A DNA stretch of 64,000 bases, from positions 62,001 to 126,000 of the forward strand of contig NZ_SUGA01000003.1 of the NCBI RefSeq assembly GCF_004963255.1, in the 5' to 3' direction. The notes under the pieces were generated by a model. It saw nothing but the letters and a program-made list of their open reading frames with translations. It was not told the origin of the DNA and did no database searches. Positions 44,979-53,522 of this stretch are shown in pieces. Position numbers and translations under genes: made by a program. Positions within the stretch are counted from its first letter, which is position 1. Each line of letters begins with the position of its first letter. This DNA is from Mesorhizobium sp. Lineage in GTDB: Bacteria; Pseudomonadota; Alphaproteobacteria; Rhizobiales; Rhizobiaceae.

Positions 44979-45893
44979 CTACGTGCGGAACGGATATTTC
45001 AGGCCGCGCACGTTCAGGAACACGGCATAGACCGAAGTCGTCGCCGTGATGAAGAGCCGATTGTGCCGCGCACCGCCAAATGCGACGTTCGCCACCATTT
45101 CCGGCACCAGGATCTTGCCGATCAATTCACCAGCCGGAGTGTGGCACTGGACGCCGTCCCAGGCGCTGATCCAGAGGTTGCCGGCAATATCGACCCGGAA
45201 CCCGTCCGGAATGCCCGGCGATATTTCGGCGAACACGCGCGAATTTACCAGCCTGTCTCCGGCAACGTCAAACGACCTGACGTGGTGCGGCGCGCTGCGG
45301 TCGGTCAGATAGCCGGAATCGGCGATGTAGAGCTTCTTCTCGTCGGGCGAGAAGGCAAGGCCGTTGGGCATCGAGAAATCGTCGGCGACAACGGTGATGC
45401 GACCGGATTGCGGATCGATGCGGTAGACGCGGCAACCGGGCTGCTCCTGGTCGGCCCGGCGCCCGACATAGTCGGAGATGATGCCGTAATTCGGATCGGT
45501 GAACCAGATGCTGCCGTCCGACTTGACCACCACGTCGTTCGGCGAGTTGAGCCGCCTTCCCTCGAAGGCGTCCGCAAGCACGGTGATCGAGCCGTCCCAT
45601 TCGGTGCGCACGACGCGGCGTTCGCCCTGCATGCAGGTGACGAGCCTGCCTTCGCGGTCGCGGGTGCTGCCGTTCGGATTGGCGACATTGCCGCGGAACA
45701 GCGAAACCGCGCCGGTCTCCTCGTCCCAGCGCAGCATGCGGTCATTGGGAATGTCGCTCCAGACCAGCGTGCGCAGGTCGGCGAAATAGACCGGCCCTTC
45801 CGCCCAGCGGTTGCCAGTGTGCAGCGTTTCGAGGAAGGCGACCGGATCGATAAGGTCGCCGAAGCGCGGGTCGATGATCTCGTAGCAGGACAT
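44979..45893 (-). CDS. SMP-30/gluconolactonase-family protein
   Basis: The 304-residue six-bladed propeller has the usual lactonase metal-site blocks: RWAEGPVYFAD (first Glu), NSPNDVVVKSDGSIWFTDP (Asn) and MPNGLAFSPDEKKLYIADSG (Asn and Asp). It should hydrolyse a sugar lactone to the acid. The start MSCYEIID lacks a strong ribosome-binding site, and longer forms cover unrelated sequence. It follows the aldehyde dehydrogenase gene by 77 nt in the importer 5 operon. GMC oxidation to a lactone followed by this hydrolysis would be a coherent pair of steps. Confidence 0.87.
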   Translation of the reverse strand: MSCYEIIDPRFGDLIDPVAFLETLHTGNRWAEGPVYFADLRTLVWSDIPNDRMLRWDEETGAVSLFRGNVANPNGSTRDREGRLVTCMQGERRVVRTEWDGSITVLADAFEGRRLNSPNDVVVKSDGSIWFTDPNYGIISDYVGRRADQEQPGCRVYRIDPQSGRITVVADDFSMPNGLAFSPDEKKLYIADSGYLTDRSAPHHVRSFDVAGDRLVNSRVFAEISPGIPDGFRVDIAGNLWISAWDGVQCHTPAGELIGKILVPEMVANVAFGGARHNRLFITATTSVYAVFLNVRGLKYPFRT

Positions 45894-45970
45894 CGGTGGT
45901 TCTCGCTTATGGGCGGATGGCGAGGGTCTGGCTTGGTGCACCGGACGGCGGGACCGTCCGGTGCCAATCT

Positions 45971-47470
45971 TCAGCGCTGGACGAACGGCGCCGGGATGGA
46001 GTTCCCGGCGTCGATCCACACACTCTTTTCCTGAAGATATTCGTAGATGGCCGTGCGGCCGTTCTCGCGGCCGAAGCCCGACTGCTTGTAGCCGCCGAAG
46101 GGCGAGAGATAGCTCGTCGCGCGGTACATGTTGACCCAGACGATGCCGGCTTCTAACCGGTCCGGCAGCCGGATGCCGCGGCCTATGTCCTGTGTCCACA
46201 ATCCGGCGGCGAGGCCGTAGATGCTGTCATTGGCGATGGCGACGGCTTCATCCTCGTCCTCGAACGGGATGATCGAAAGGACCGGGCCGAACACCTCTTC
46301 CTGGGCGATGCGCATCGACTGGCTGACATTGCCGAAAATGGTCGGCTCGACGAACCAGCCATCGGCAATCGCCTTGTCCTCGGGCACCTTGCCGCCGAGC
46401 AGTTGCAAAGCGCCCTCGTCCCGGGCGATGCCGATATAGTCGAGGACCTTCTTGCGCTGGGGAAGCGTCGTGATCGGCCCGACCTGCGTGTCCGGGTCAA
46501 GCGGATCGCCGATCCTCGCGGTCTTCGCGAACGCGACCAGCTTTTCGACCACCTGATCGTAGACGGAGCGCTGCACCAGCGCGCGCGAGCCGGCGATGCA
46601 GGTCTGGCCGGTCGCCGCGAAAATGCCCGAGACCAGGCCGGGGATCGCAGCCTCCAGCTTGGCGTCGGCGAAGACGATGTTGGCCGACTTGCCGCCAAGC
46701 TCCAGCGTCACCTTCTTCAGGCCGCCTGCCGCGGCCTGGTAGACGCGCCGTCCGGTGGCGTCGCCACCGGTGAAGGCGACTTTCGCCACTCCCGGATGCG
46801 TGACCATGCGATCGCCGATCTCGTGGCCGAAGCCGGTGATGATGTTGACGACGCCTTTCGGGAAGCCAGCCTTCTCGAACAGTCTGCCGAAGAAGAGCGC
46901 CGAGACCGACGAGAATTCAGAAGGCTTCCACACCACGGTGTTGCCGGCAGCCAGCGCCGGCGCCAGCTTCCAGGTCGCCAGCATCAGCGGCGAGTTCCAT
47001 GGCGTGATGGCCGTCACGACCCCCAGAGGCTCGAGCTTGGTGTAGTTGAAGACGCCGGGCTTATCGATCGGGATGACGCGCCCCTCGATCTTGTCGGCCA
47101 GCCCGCCGAAGAAGCGGAACCATTGCGGGATGTATTTGCACTGCATCCGCATTTCGTTGATCAGCTTGCCGTTGTCCCTTGTCTCGAGGACGGCGAGGTT
47201 TTCCGCCTCCTCGGCGACGAGGTCGGCAAAGCGCGCCATGATCTGGCCGCGCGCGCTCGCCGTCATCGACCGCCATTCCCCCCGGAAGGCCTGTGAGGCG
47301 GCCTCGACGGCCGCATCGACATCGGCGATGCCTGCGCGCGGAACAAGCGCCCAGGCCTTGCCGGTGAACGGATCGAAGGACTCGAAATACTCGCCCGACG
47401 CCGCGGCGGCCCAGCGGCCGCCGATCAGCATGGCAAGCTTGTCCTCGGCGAGCGGCGGACGCTGGATCAT
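45971..47470 (-). CDS. Aldehyde dehydrogenase family protein
   Basis: The 499-residue NAD(P)-dependent aldehyde dehydrogenase has TPWNSPLMLATWKLAPALAA (oxyanion Asn), LELGGKSANIVFADA (general-base Glu), catalytic Cys291 (ATGQTCIAGSR) and EEVFGPVLSIIPFEDE. The C-terminal PFGGYKQSGFGRENG is standard. The start MIQRPPLAED overlaps the stop of the upstream carboxymuconolactone-decarboxylase-family gene by 4 nt (ATGA). The long upstream open frame is a shadow of that gene. It probably oxidises an aldehyde generated by the co-transcribed GMC enzyme. Confidence 0.92.
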   Translation of the reverse strand: MIQRPPLAEDKLAMLIGGRWAAAASGEYFESFDPFTGKAWALVPRAGIADVDAAVEAASQAFRGEWRSMTASARGQIMARFADLVAEEAENLAVLETRDNGKLINEMRMQCKYIPQWFRFFGGLADKIEGRVIPIDKPGVFNYTKLEPLGVVTAITPWNSPLMLATWKLAPALAAGNTVVWKPSEFSSVSALFFGRLFEKAGFPKGVVNIITGFGHEIGDRMVTHPGVAKVAFTGGDATGRRVYQAAAGGLKKVTLELGGKSANIVFADAKLEAAIPGLVSGIFAATGQTCIAGSRALVQRSVYDQVVEKLVAFAKTARIGDPLDPDTQVGPITTLPQRKKVLDYIGIARDEGALQLLGGKVPEDKAIADGWFVEPTIFGNVSQSMRIAQEEVFGPVLSIIPFEDEDEAVAIANDSIYGLAAGLWTQDIGRGIRLPDRLEAGIVWVNMYRATSYLSPFGGYKQSGFGRENGRTAIYEYLQEKSVWIDAGNSIPAPFVQR

Positions 47471-47844
47471 GCGCCGATTTCCTGCAGGGCCTCGCGGGCA
47501 TTGCGGAAGGCGTCGACGCCAGCCGGCACGCCGGCATAGATCGCGACCTGCAGCAGCACCTCGCGGATCTCGTCCTTGGTGACGCCGTTGCGGATCGCGC
47601 CCTTGACGTGCATCTTCAATTCGTGCGGCCGGTTGAGCGAAGCGAGCATGGCAAGGTTCAGCATGCTGCGCGTCTTGCGGTCGAGCGTCTCGCGGCCCCA
47701 TACGGCGCCCCAGCAATATTCGGTCACCAGCTCCTGCATCGGCCGGTTGAAGTCGTCGGCGCTGGCGAAGGATTTCTCCACGAATTCGGCGCCGAGCACC
47801 GCCTTGCGGATCTCGAAGCCCTTGTCGAACATGTCCTTACCCAT
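47467..47844 (-). CDS. Carboxymuconolactone decarboxylase family protein
   Basis: The 125-residue all-helical protein resembles 4-carboxymuconolactone decarboxylase (PcaC): FNRPMQELVTEYCWGAVWGR near 32-51, RSMLNLAMLASLNRPHELKM and VLLQVAIYAGVPAGVDAF. It lacks the CxxC of peroxidase-type (AhpD) members, which favours a lactone decarboxylase or isomerase role. It has no protocatechuate-pathway neighbours, so the name describes the family only. It sits between the small subunit of a GMC dehydrogenase and an aldehyde dehydrogenase in the same operon. Confidence 0.82.
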   Translation of the reverse strand: MGKDMFDKGFEIRKAVLGAEFVEKSFASADDFNRPMQELVTEYCWGAVWGRETLDRKTRSMLNLAMLASLNRPHELKMHVKGAIRNGVTKDEIREVLLQVAIYAGVPAGVDAFRNAREALQEIGA

Positions 47845-47877
47845 GGGGTTATTCCTTTCTGGTCTGCTTGGGAGGGA

Positions 47878-48285
47878 TCAGAGGCCGGGTGTCGGCCGAT
47901 ATTTGCGACCGCGCGCCAGCACATGGCCGAGCGAGCCGTCGGTGAGGTAGATCTGGGTGGCCTTGGAATCGTACAGCACGCTTTCCTGGCCCGGATAGCC
48001 GAGCAGCTCGCGCACGCGCGGGTTCATGTAATAGGTGCAGATGGCGATCGTCGTGACGGCCGAGAAGGCGGCGCCGTCTTCCTTGTTGAGCCGTTCGAGA
48101 TGCGCTTCCGCGCTCGACGCGAGGTCGGCGTCGAGCCCGCGATGGAATCCTTCCTTCAGATCGACACGAAAATCGAGCGCCTTTTCGGCGTCGGCGAAGC
48201 TGCAGACCGAACCGAATGCCGGCATCTCGCCATGGGCCGGAATGAGGAAATCCGCGAGGGCGAGGAAAGTCTTGTCCTTGCTCAT
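47878..48285 (-). CDS. Gluconate 2-dehydrogenase subunit 3 family protein
   Basis: The 135-residue protein begins FLALADFLIPAHGEMPAFGS and ends with YYMNPRVRELLGYPG, both typical of the small subunit of gluconate 2-dehydrogenase-type complexes. It has no twin-arginine signal, although many homologues do. The gene ends 1 bp before the convergently ordered stop region of the GMC gene, on the same strand and just downstream of it, as expected for subunits of one enzyme. The third, cytochrome c subunit of the classical complex is not encoded in this operon. Confidence 0.75.
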   Translation of the reverse strand: MSKDKTFLALADFLIPAHGEMPAFGSVCSFADAEKALDFRVDLKEGFHRGLDADLASSAEAHLERLNKEDGAAFSAVTTIAICTYYMNPRVRELLGYPGQESVLYDSKATQIYLTDGSLGHVLARGRKYRPTPGL

Positions 48286-48286
48286 C

Positions 48287-49960
48287 TCAGGCCACCTTCT
48301 GGTTGCGCCGTTCCGCGATCATGCGACGCGTGTTGCGCAGCGCCACCGCCATGATCGTCGCGGTCGGATTCGTGGCCCCGGAGGTCGGGAAGGTCGAGGC
48401 GTCCATGATGTAGAGGTTGGGCACGTCATGGCAGGCGCCCCACTGGTCGACCACCGAGCGCTTCGGATCGTCGCCCATCACGGTCGTGCCGATCAGGTGC
48501 CAGCCCGACTCGCGCACCGGCGTGGAAACGAGCGTCTCGATGGCGCCGGCGGCGCGCACCGATTCCAGGCAGCGGTCGATGTTGAACTGAAGCAGGCGGT
48601 TCGAGTTCTCGTTGACCTTGTAGATGATCTGCGGCGCCGGCAGGCCGTCGGAATCGACGAGGTCCTTGGACAGCACCACCTGGTTCTCCTCTTCCGGCAG
48701 ATCCTCGCCGACAATGCCCCAGATCAGTGAGTGACCGAAGCGGCGGGCGACGTTCTCGTGCAGGTTGGCGCCCCAGAAATCCTGGAAGCGGCCTTCCTCG
48801 GCGACATAGACCTTGGAGCCGATGGCGCCCGAGACGCCGACCGGACCGCCCGATGGCATGCAGTTCCATTTCGATCCGCGCACGAAGCCGCGCCGCTCGT
48901 CGGTTTCGTAGAATTCAAGCGAATAGACCTGCTGGCCGAACGGACCGCGCCAGGAGTCAAGCGGATCCGTGTACGAGGCAAGGATGCTGGCGAAGGGATG
49001 CATCATCAGCCGTTTGCCGACCATGCCGGATGAGTTAGCCAGCCCGTCCGGGTGCTTCGCCCCGCCCGACATCAACAGCAGCCGCGGCGTGCCGACGCCA
49101 TTGGCGCACAGGATGACGACCTTGGCGCGCTGGCGCCGGTCGCGGCCATTGGCGTCGACATAGACGACGCCGGTGGCGAGCCCCTGCTCGTTGGTCTCGA
49201 CCTCCTTGACGCGAGCGCGGGTAACGAGCCGGGCGCCGGCCTTCAGCGCAAGCGGCCAGTGCGAACGGTCGGTGGTCGACTTCGCGCCTTCGGGGCAGCC
49301 AGTGAGACAGGTGCCGCGCCGCACGCAGGCGTTCAACTCGCCGAATTTTTCGGACGGTATCGCATTGCTGCCCGGCCACCAGTGCCAGCCCATGCGCTCC
49401 ATGCCGAGCGCGCCGCGCAGGCCCACCGAACCGATCGGCAGCGCCGGGAAAGGATATGGTCCGCGCGGCGGAAACGCCGGGTCGCCGGCAAGGCCGGACA
49501 CTCCGACCTCGCGCTCGATCTCGAGCTGGTAGGGCAACAGGTCCTCATAGGAAAACGGCCAGTCCTCGGCCACCCCGTCGAGCGAGCGGACGCGGAAATC
49601 GGAGGGCAGGAAATGCATCCATTGCGCGCCGTAGAGCGTGGCACTGCCGCCGACGCCGGCAAACATCAGCGGGTTGATGTCCGTGGTCGAGGTGTCGACC
49701 GGATAATCATTCGGGTTGTCGCGCACATTGGGGTTGGGATGCCAAAGCTTGGTGCTGACCAGCTCGTGCTCGGGCCGCGCGCCGGTGTAGTCGTTGTATT
49801 CGGGCCATTCGCCCTGCTCCAGCACGACCACGGAGAAACCGGCACGCGCGAGATGGAGCGCTGCGACCGAGCCGGAAGGCCCGGCGCCGACGATGGCGAC
49901 ATCCACTTCCTCGTCGCGCCGCGCGCGGGCGCCGCGTTCGCTTAGGCTCTCGACATTCAT
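48287..49960 (-). CDS. GMC-family oxidoreductase (gluconate-2-dehydrogenase flavoprotein-like)
   Basis: The 557-residue flavoprotein has VGAGPSGSVAALHLARAGF (about 24-42) and VVVLEQGE for FAD, the GMC block GVGGSATLYGAQWMHF, and a catalytic His at 488 (GWHLIGTTVMG) with Asn at 531 (GATNPTATIM). The His-Gly-rich arrangement resembles the large subunit of gluconate 2-dehydrogenase and fructose dehydrogenase rather than choline dehydrogenase. CxxxGTCLTGC-like cysteines near 225 are seen. GGGAGGTAGCAA precedes the ATG. No signal peptide is visible, so it may be cytoplasmic or exported with a partner. Confidence 0.88.
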   Translation of the reverse strand: MNVESLSERGARARRDEEVDVAIVGAGPSGSVAALHLARAGFSVVVLEQGEWPEYNDYTGARPEHELVSTKLWHPNPNVRDNPNDYPVDTSTTDINPLMFAGVGGSATLYGAQWMHFLPSDFRVRSLDGVAEDWPFSYEDLLPYQLEIEREVGVSGLAGDPAFPPRGPYPFPALPIGSVGLRGALGMERMGWHWWPGSNAIPSEKFGELNACVRRGTCLTGCPEGAKSTTDRSHWPLALKAGARLVTRARVKEVETNEQGLATGVVYVDANGRDRRQRAKVVILCANGVGTPRLLLMSGGAKHPDGLANSSGMVGKRLMMHPFASILASYTDPLDSWRGPFGQQVYSLEFYETDERRGFVRGSKWNCMPSGGPVGVSGAIGSKVYVAEEGRFQDFWGANLHENVARRFGHSLIWGIVGEDLPEEENQVVLSKDLVDSDGLPAPQIIYKVNENSNRLLQFNIDRCLESVRAAGAIETLVSTPVRESGWHLIGTTVMGDDPKRSVVDQWGACHDVPNLYIMDASTFPTSGATNPTATIMAVALRNTRRMIAERRNQKVA

Positions 49961-49991
49961 TTGCTACCTCCCTCGGTGGCTGGCGACCGGC

Positions 49992-50960
49992 TCATGCGAG
50001 CCTTGTGCGGTAGAACGCAGCCGCGCCTATGATGATAATGCCCTTGATGATGAGCTGCATCTCGATCGGAAAGCCCAGCAAAAGCACCAGATTGTTGATG
50101 ACGACCAGGACCGCGACACCGACCAGCGCGGCAAAGATGTTGCCGCGTCCGCCTGTCAGCGCGACGCCGCCCATGACCGCCGCGACGATCGAGTCGAGCT
50201 CGTAGCCTTGGCCGACCCAGTTGGAGACCGTCCCGACATAGCCGAGCAGGAACAGCCCACCTATGCCGGCGCAGACCGAGCAGATGACGTAGCAGAAGAT
50301 GATCACGCGATCGGGCGCGACGCCGTTGAGGAACGCCGCCTTGGGATTGCTGCCCACCATGAATATCTCGCGCCCGAGACGCGACCGGTGCAGCACGACA
50401 CCGAAAACGATGGCCAGCAACGCCAGGGTGATGAGGTTGACCGGGATGCCGAGGATGCGGCCGGACGCGAGAAAGCCCATGCCCGGCGGCAGCGTGCTGA
50501 TTGGCGCGCCGCCCGTATAGGCAAAGCGGACGCCCTGCAGGATGATCATCATGGCGAGCGTGGCAAGGAACGGACTGACGTTGCGCTTGGCGACCAGCCA
50601 GCCGTTGACGAGGCCGACGACGGCGGAGAAGGCGATCGCCGCCACGAAGATCAGAGGGATCGCGTCATTGGTCGTCGCCTTGAAGGCGGTTGCAAGCACG
50701 GCCACCGTCGCCATCAGCGAGGCGACCGACAGGTCAAGTCCGCGCACCAGGATGACGAAGGTCTGGCCGACCACCACCATGCCGAGCGGGGCCGCGATGG
50801 TGAGCACGTTAACCAGGTTGGCTGGCTGCAGGAAAGTGGGCGAAAGCGCTGCCGCGACCAGCAGCAGCGCGAGGAGGAAGACGATCAATCCATAGCGCTC
50901 GAAAACCGAGGCGACGGACATGCCTCGCGACCGGGGCAGCGGCGTCTCCAGCGGTGCCAT
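49992..50960 (-). CDS. CUT2-family sugar ABC transporter permease (importer 5)
   Basis: The 322-residue inner-membrane permease has VRGLDLSVASL, where RGLDLS replaces GGIDLS, and VMGGVALTGGRGNIFAA near the C-terminus. The start MAPLETPLPR shares one base with the upstream permease stop (TGATG). The long upstream open frame covers that permease and is rejected. It is the third membrane or ATPase gene of importer 5; the GMC gene follows after 31 nt on the same strand, so uptake and oxidation are co-expressed. Confidence 0.9.
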   Translation of the reverse strand: MAPLETPLPRSRGMSVASVFERYGLIVFLLALLLVAAALSPTFLQPANLVNVLTIAAPLGMVVVGQTFVILVRGLDLSVASLMATVAVLATAFKATTNDAIPLIFVAAIAFSAVVGLVNGWLVAKRNVSPFLATLAMMIILQGVRFAYTGGAPISTLPPGMGFLASGRILGIPVNLITLALLAIVFGVVLHRSRLGREIFMVGSNPKAAFLNGVAPDRVIIFCYVICSVCAGIGGLFLLGYVGTVSNWVGQGYELDSIVAAVMGGVALTGGRGNIFAALVGVAVLVVINNLVLLLGFPIEMQLIIKGIIIIGAAAFYRTRLA

Positions 50961-51913
50961 CACTGCCTCCGCCTCGTGGTGTGGATGCTGACGGCGATGA
51001 TGATGATCAGGCCCTGGATCACCCACTGGTAATAGGAAGACACGTTGAGGAAGTTGAGCAAGTTGTTGAGCATCGTCACCAGGAGCACGCCGAGCAGCGT
51101 GCCCAGGACGCCGCCGCGCCCGCCGGCGAGAATGGTGCCGCCGACAACCACCGGCGTGATCGATTGCAGCGTCAAGGCGGCGCCGATGCGCGGATCGCCG
51201 ACACCGGTGCGGGCGGTCAGGAAGATCGCCGCCAGCCCGGCGCACAGGCCGGACAGCGCATAGGCCATCACCACGATGCGGTTCACCGGCAGGCCGTTCA
51301 GCCGCGCTGCCTCGCGGTCGCCGCCGACGAAGTAGATGCTGCGGCCCGAGCGCGAGCGCTGCAGCCAGAGCCCGGCAAGCGCGAAGACCGCCACAAGGAC
51401 GATCGCCGTCACCGGGATGCCCCACAGCTTGGCGTAGGAGAAGTCGGCGAGGCCACGCGGGACGGATCCGCCCGGCTCCTTGTTGTACATCAGCGTGCCG
51501 CCGAAGATGATCGACGACATGCCGAGCGTCACGATCAGCGGATGGACGCGCAGCACGATGGTGAGAAGGCCGTTGAGCGCGCCGATCGCCGTCGCGGCGA
51601 TCAGGGCGAGCGGCAGAGCCAGCCAGAGCAAGTCCGGCCGCCATTCGAGGAAATGCGCGATGAAGACGGTCGATGCGCTGACCAGCGAGCCGACCGCAAG
51701 ATCGATGCCGCCGAGCAGCACCACGAATGTCTGGCCGAGGCTGACCATGCCCAGCACGACAAGTTGCTGGAATAGGTTGCCGAAATTGCGCCAGGTGAGG
51801 AACCGATCGGACAGGAAGCCACCCGCCACAACGAGCAGGATGAGCAACGCCACCACGATGACATAGGACAACGAGAGCCGGTTGCGGCGGAACTCGGCGA
51901 CGACAGCGCTCAT
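50960..51913 (-). CDS. CUT2-family sugar ABC transporter permease (importer 5)
   Basis: The 317-residue RbsC-type permease has the canonical LLGGIDLAVGSLVSA motif and VVGGTILAGGRGGVLGTLLG near the C-terminus. Its start overlaps the ATPase stop by 4 nt (ATGA). It pairs with the permease at 49992 to form a heterodimeric channel. The periplasmic loop after the motif region has no unusual features. Confidence 0.91.
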   Translation of the reverse strand: MSAVVAEFRRNRLSLSYVIVVALLILLVVAGGFLSDRFLTWRNFGNLFQQLVVLGMVSLGQTFVVLLGGIDLAVGSLVSASTVFIAHFLEWRPDLLWLALPLALIAATAIGALNGLLTIVLRVHPLIVTLGMSSIIFGGTLMYNKEPGGSVPRGLADFSYAKLWGIPVTAIVLVAVFALAGLWLQRSRSGRSIYFVGGDREAARLNGLPVNRIVVMAYALSGLCAGLAAIFLTARTGVGDPRIGAALTLQSITPVVVGGTILAGGRGGVLGTLLGVLLVTMLNNLLNFLNVSSYYQWVIQGLIIIIAVSIHTTRRRQ

Positions 51914-53448
51914 GCGACCTGCTCCAGCCGGGCCGCCTTGCCCTCGCGCCGGTCGACCGAGCGCACCGCGAGATCCATGATCGCCTCCTCGGTGGCGGAC
52001 GCGCCATCGATCTCGCCCGCGACATGGCCCTGCGACATCACGAAGATGCGATCCGACAGACCGATGATCTCCGGCAGCTCGGAGCTGATCATGAGGATGC
52101 CCACACCCTGCTCCGCCAGGCTGCGGACGATACGGTAGATCTCGACCTTGGCGCCGATGTCGACGCCGCGTGTCGGCTCGTCGAGAATGAGCAGCTTGCG
52201 GGCGATGCGCGACCAGCGGCCGAAAAGCACCTTCTGCTGATTGCCGCCGGAAAGATTGCCGACCTTGACCTCGGGGGAAGGCGCGGCCACCGCGAAGTTG
52301 CGTATTTGCTCGAGCGCGATGTCGCGTTCGCCGCGCCGGTCGATCAGCCCTCGTCTGGTGATGCCCGCCAGATCGGGCGCCATGACGTTCGCGGAGATCG
52401 GCAGGCCGAGGAACAGCCCCTCGTCCTTGCGGTTCTCGGTCAGGAAACCGAGACCGTTGCGGATCGCCTCGCGCGGCATGCGCCGGTCGAGGCGCTTGCC
52501 CTCGAACTCGATCGTGCCGCCGTCGAGGTCGCGCGTGCCGAAGATGACCTCCGCCACTTCGGTGCGGCCAGACCCGACCATGCCGGCGATGCCGACGACC
52601 TCGCCCGGCCTGACTGAGATGCTGACATCGCGCACGCGGTGGCCGGCGCGAAGGTTGCTCACCTTCAGGATGTCCGGCCCGCTGGCCGGCGCCTTGCGGC
52701 GCGGCGGATAGATCTGCTCGAGGCGGCGTCCGACCATCTTGGTGATCATCTCATCGCGTGTCAGGTCGCCGACAGGACCAGTACCCGCCACTTGTCCATC
52801 CTTCAGGATCGTTACGCGGTCGGCGATCTCGAAGATCTCTTCCAGCCGGTGCGAGACATAGACGATGCCGACTCCTTCGCGCTTCAGGCGCCGCATGTTG
52901 TCGAACAGGAGATCGACCTCGTGGCCGGAGATCACGGCCGTCGGCTCGTCGAGCACGAGGAGCCTCACCTCGCCGACCAGCGCCTTGGCGATCTCGACCA
53001 TCTGCTGGTCGGCAAGTGGCAATTCGTCGATCTTGGCATGGGTAGAGATCTTCACGCCGAGCTGTGACAGGATCTCGGCTGCCCGCGCATGGCGGGCACG
53101 GCTGGAGATCAGCCCCAGGCCATTGCGCGGCTGCCCGTCGATCAGGATGTTCTCGGCGACCGAAAGCTCCGGAAAAAGAGCGAGTTCCTGATGGATAACG
53201 TGGATGCCAGCCGCGCGCGCCTGCTTGGGCGACTGCCAGGAAACCGGCTTGCCCAGATAGGTCATGCTGCCGCCATTCGGTTTGATGGCGCCGCCCATGA
53301 CGCGGATGAGCGTGGATTTTCCCGCGCCGTTTTCGCCAAGAAGAGCATGGATCTCGCCGGGACGAACGGCAAAATCCACCTTGTCCAGGGGTTTTACGCC
53401 CGGATACTCCTTCTCGATGCGATTGAGCTCGATGACGGGAGTGACCAT
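51910..53448 (-). CDS. CUT2-family sugar ABC transporter ATPase, tandem domains (importer 5)
   Basis: The 512-residue two-domain ATPase has, in domain 1, Walker A GENGAGKST near 37, the signature region LPLADQQMVEIAKAL and Walker B LLVLDEPTAVIS. In domain 2 it has GMVGSGRTE, LSGGNQQKVLFGRW and LLILDEPTRGVDIGA. The first gene of the operon encodes the binding protein; a 13-bp hairpin lies between the two. The start MVTPVIELNR is the first ATG after that hairpin. Confidence 0.92.
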   Translation of the reverse strand: MVTPVIELNRIEKEYPGVKPLDKVDFAVRPGEIHALLGENGAGKSTLIRVMGGAIKPNGGSMTYLGKPVSWQSPKQARAAGIHVIHQELALFPELSVAENILIDGQPRNGLGLISSRARHARAAEILSQLGVKISTHAKIDELPLADQQMVEIAKALVGEVRLLVLDEPTAVISGHEVDLLFDNMRRLKREGVGIVYVSHRLEEIFEIADRVTILKDGQVAGTGPVGDLTRDEMITKMVGRRLEQIYPPRRKAPASGPDILKVSNLRAGHRVRDVSISVRPGEVVGIAGMVGSGRTEVAEVIFGTRDLDGGTIEFEGKRLDRRMPREAIRNGLGFLTENRKDEGLFLGLPISANVMAPDLAGITRRGLIDRRGERDIALEQIRNFAVAAPSPEVKVGNLSGGNQQKVLFGRWSRIARKLLILDEPTRGVDIGAKVEIYRIVRSLAEQGVGILMISSELPEIIGLSDRIFVMSQGHVAGEIDGASATEEAIMDLAVRSVDRREGKAARLEQVA

Positions 53449-53474
53449 TTATCCGATGCTCGAATTCCGGTTAC

Positions 53475-53510
53475 ACCAGGGTGTGCGCCCGAAGGAACGC
53501 ACACCCTGGT
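53475..53510 (-). terminator. Perfect 13-bp hairpin after the binding-protein gene (importer 5)
   Basis: ACCAGGGTGTGCG (53475-53487) pairs with CGCACACCCTGGT (53498-53510) around a 10-nt loop. No strong T run follows on the minus strand. It fills the gap between binding-protein and ATPase genes, as in importers 2 and 4, and likely protects or attenuates the mRNA. Confidence 0.72.
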
Positions 53511-53522
53511 AGGCTGGGAGGC

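Noticed and set aside
49992..52025. A 677-codon minus-strand frame that could look like a double permease
   Set aside because: Only the last 322 codons read as a permease. The rest is a shadow of the other permease in a different frame, and the TGATG junction shows two genes.
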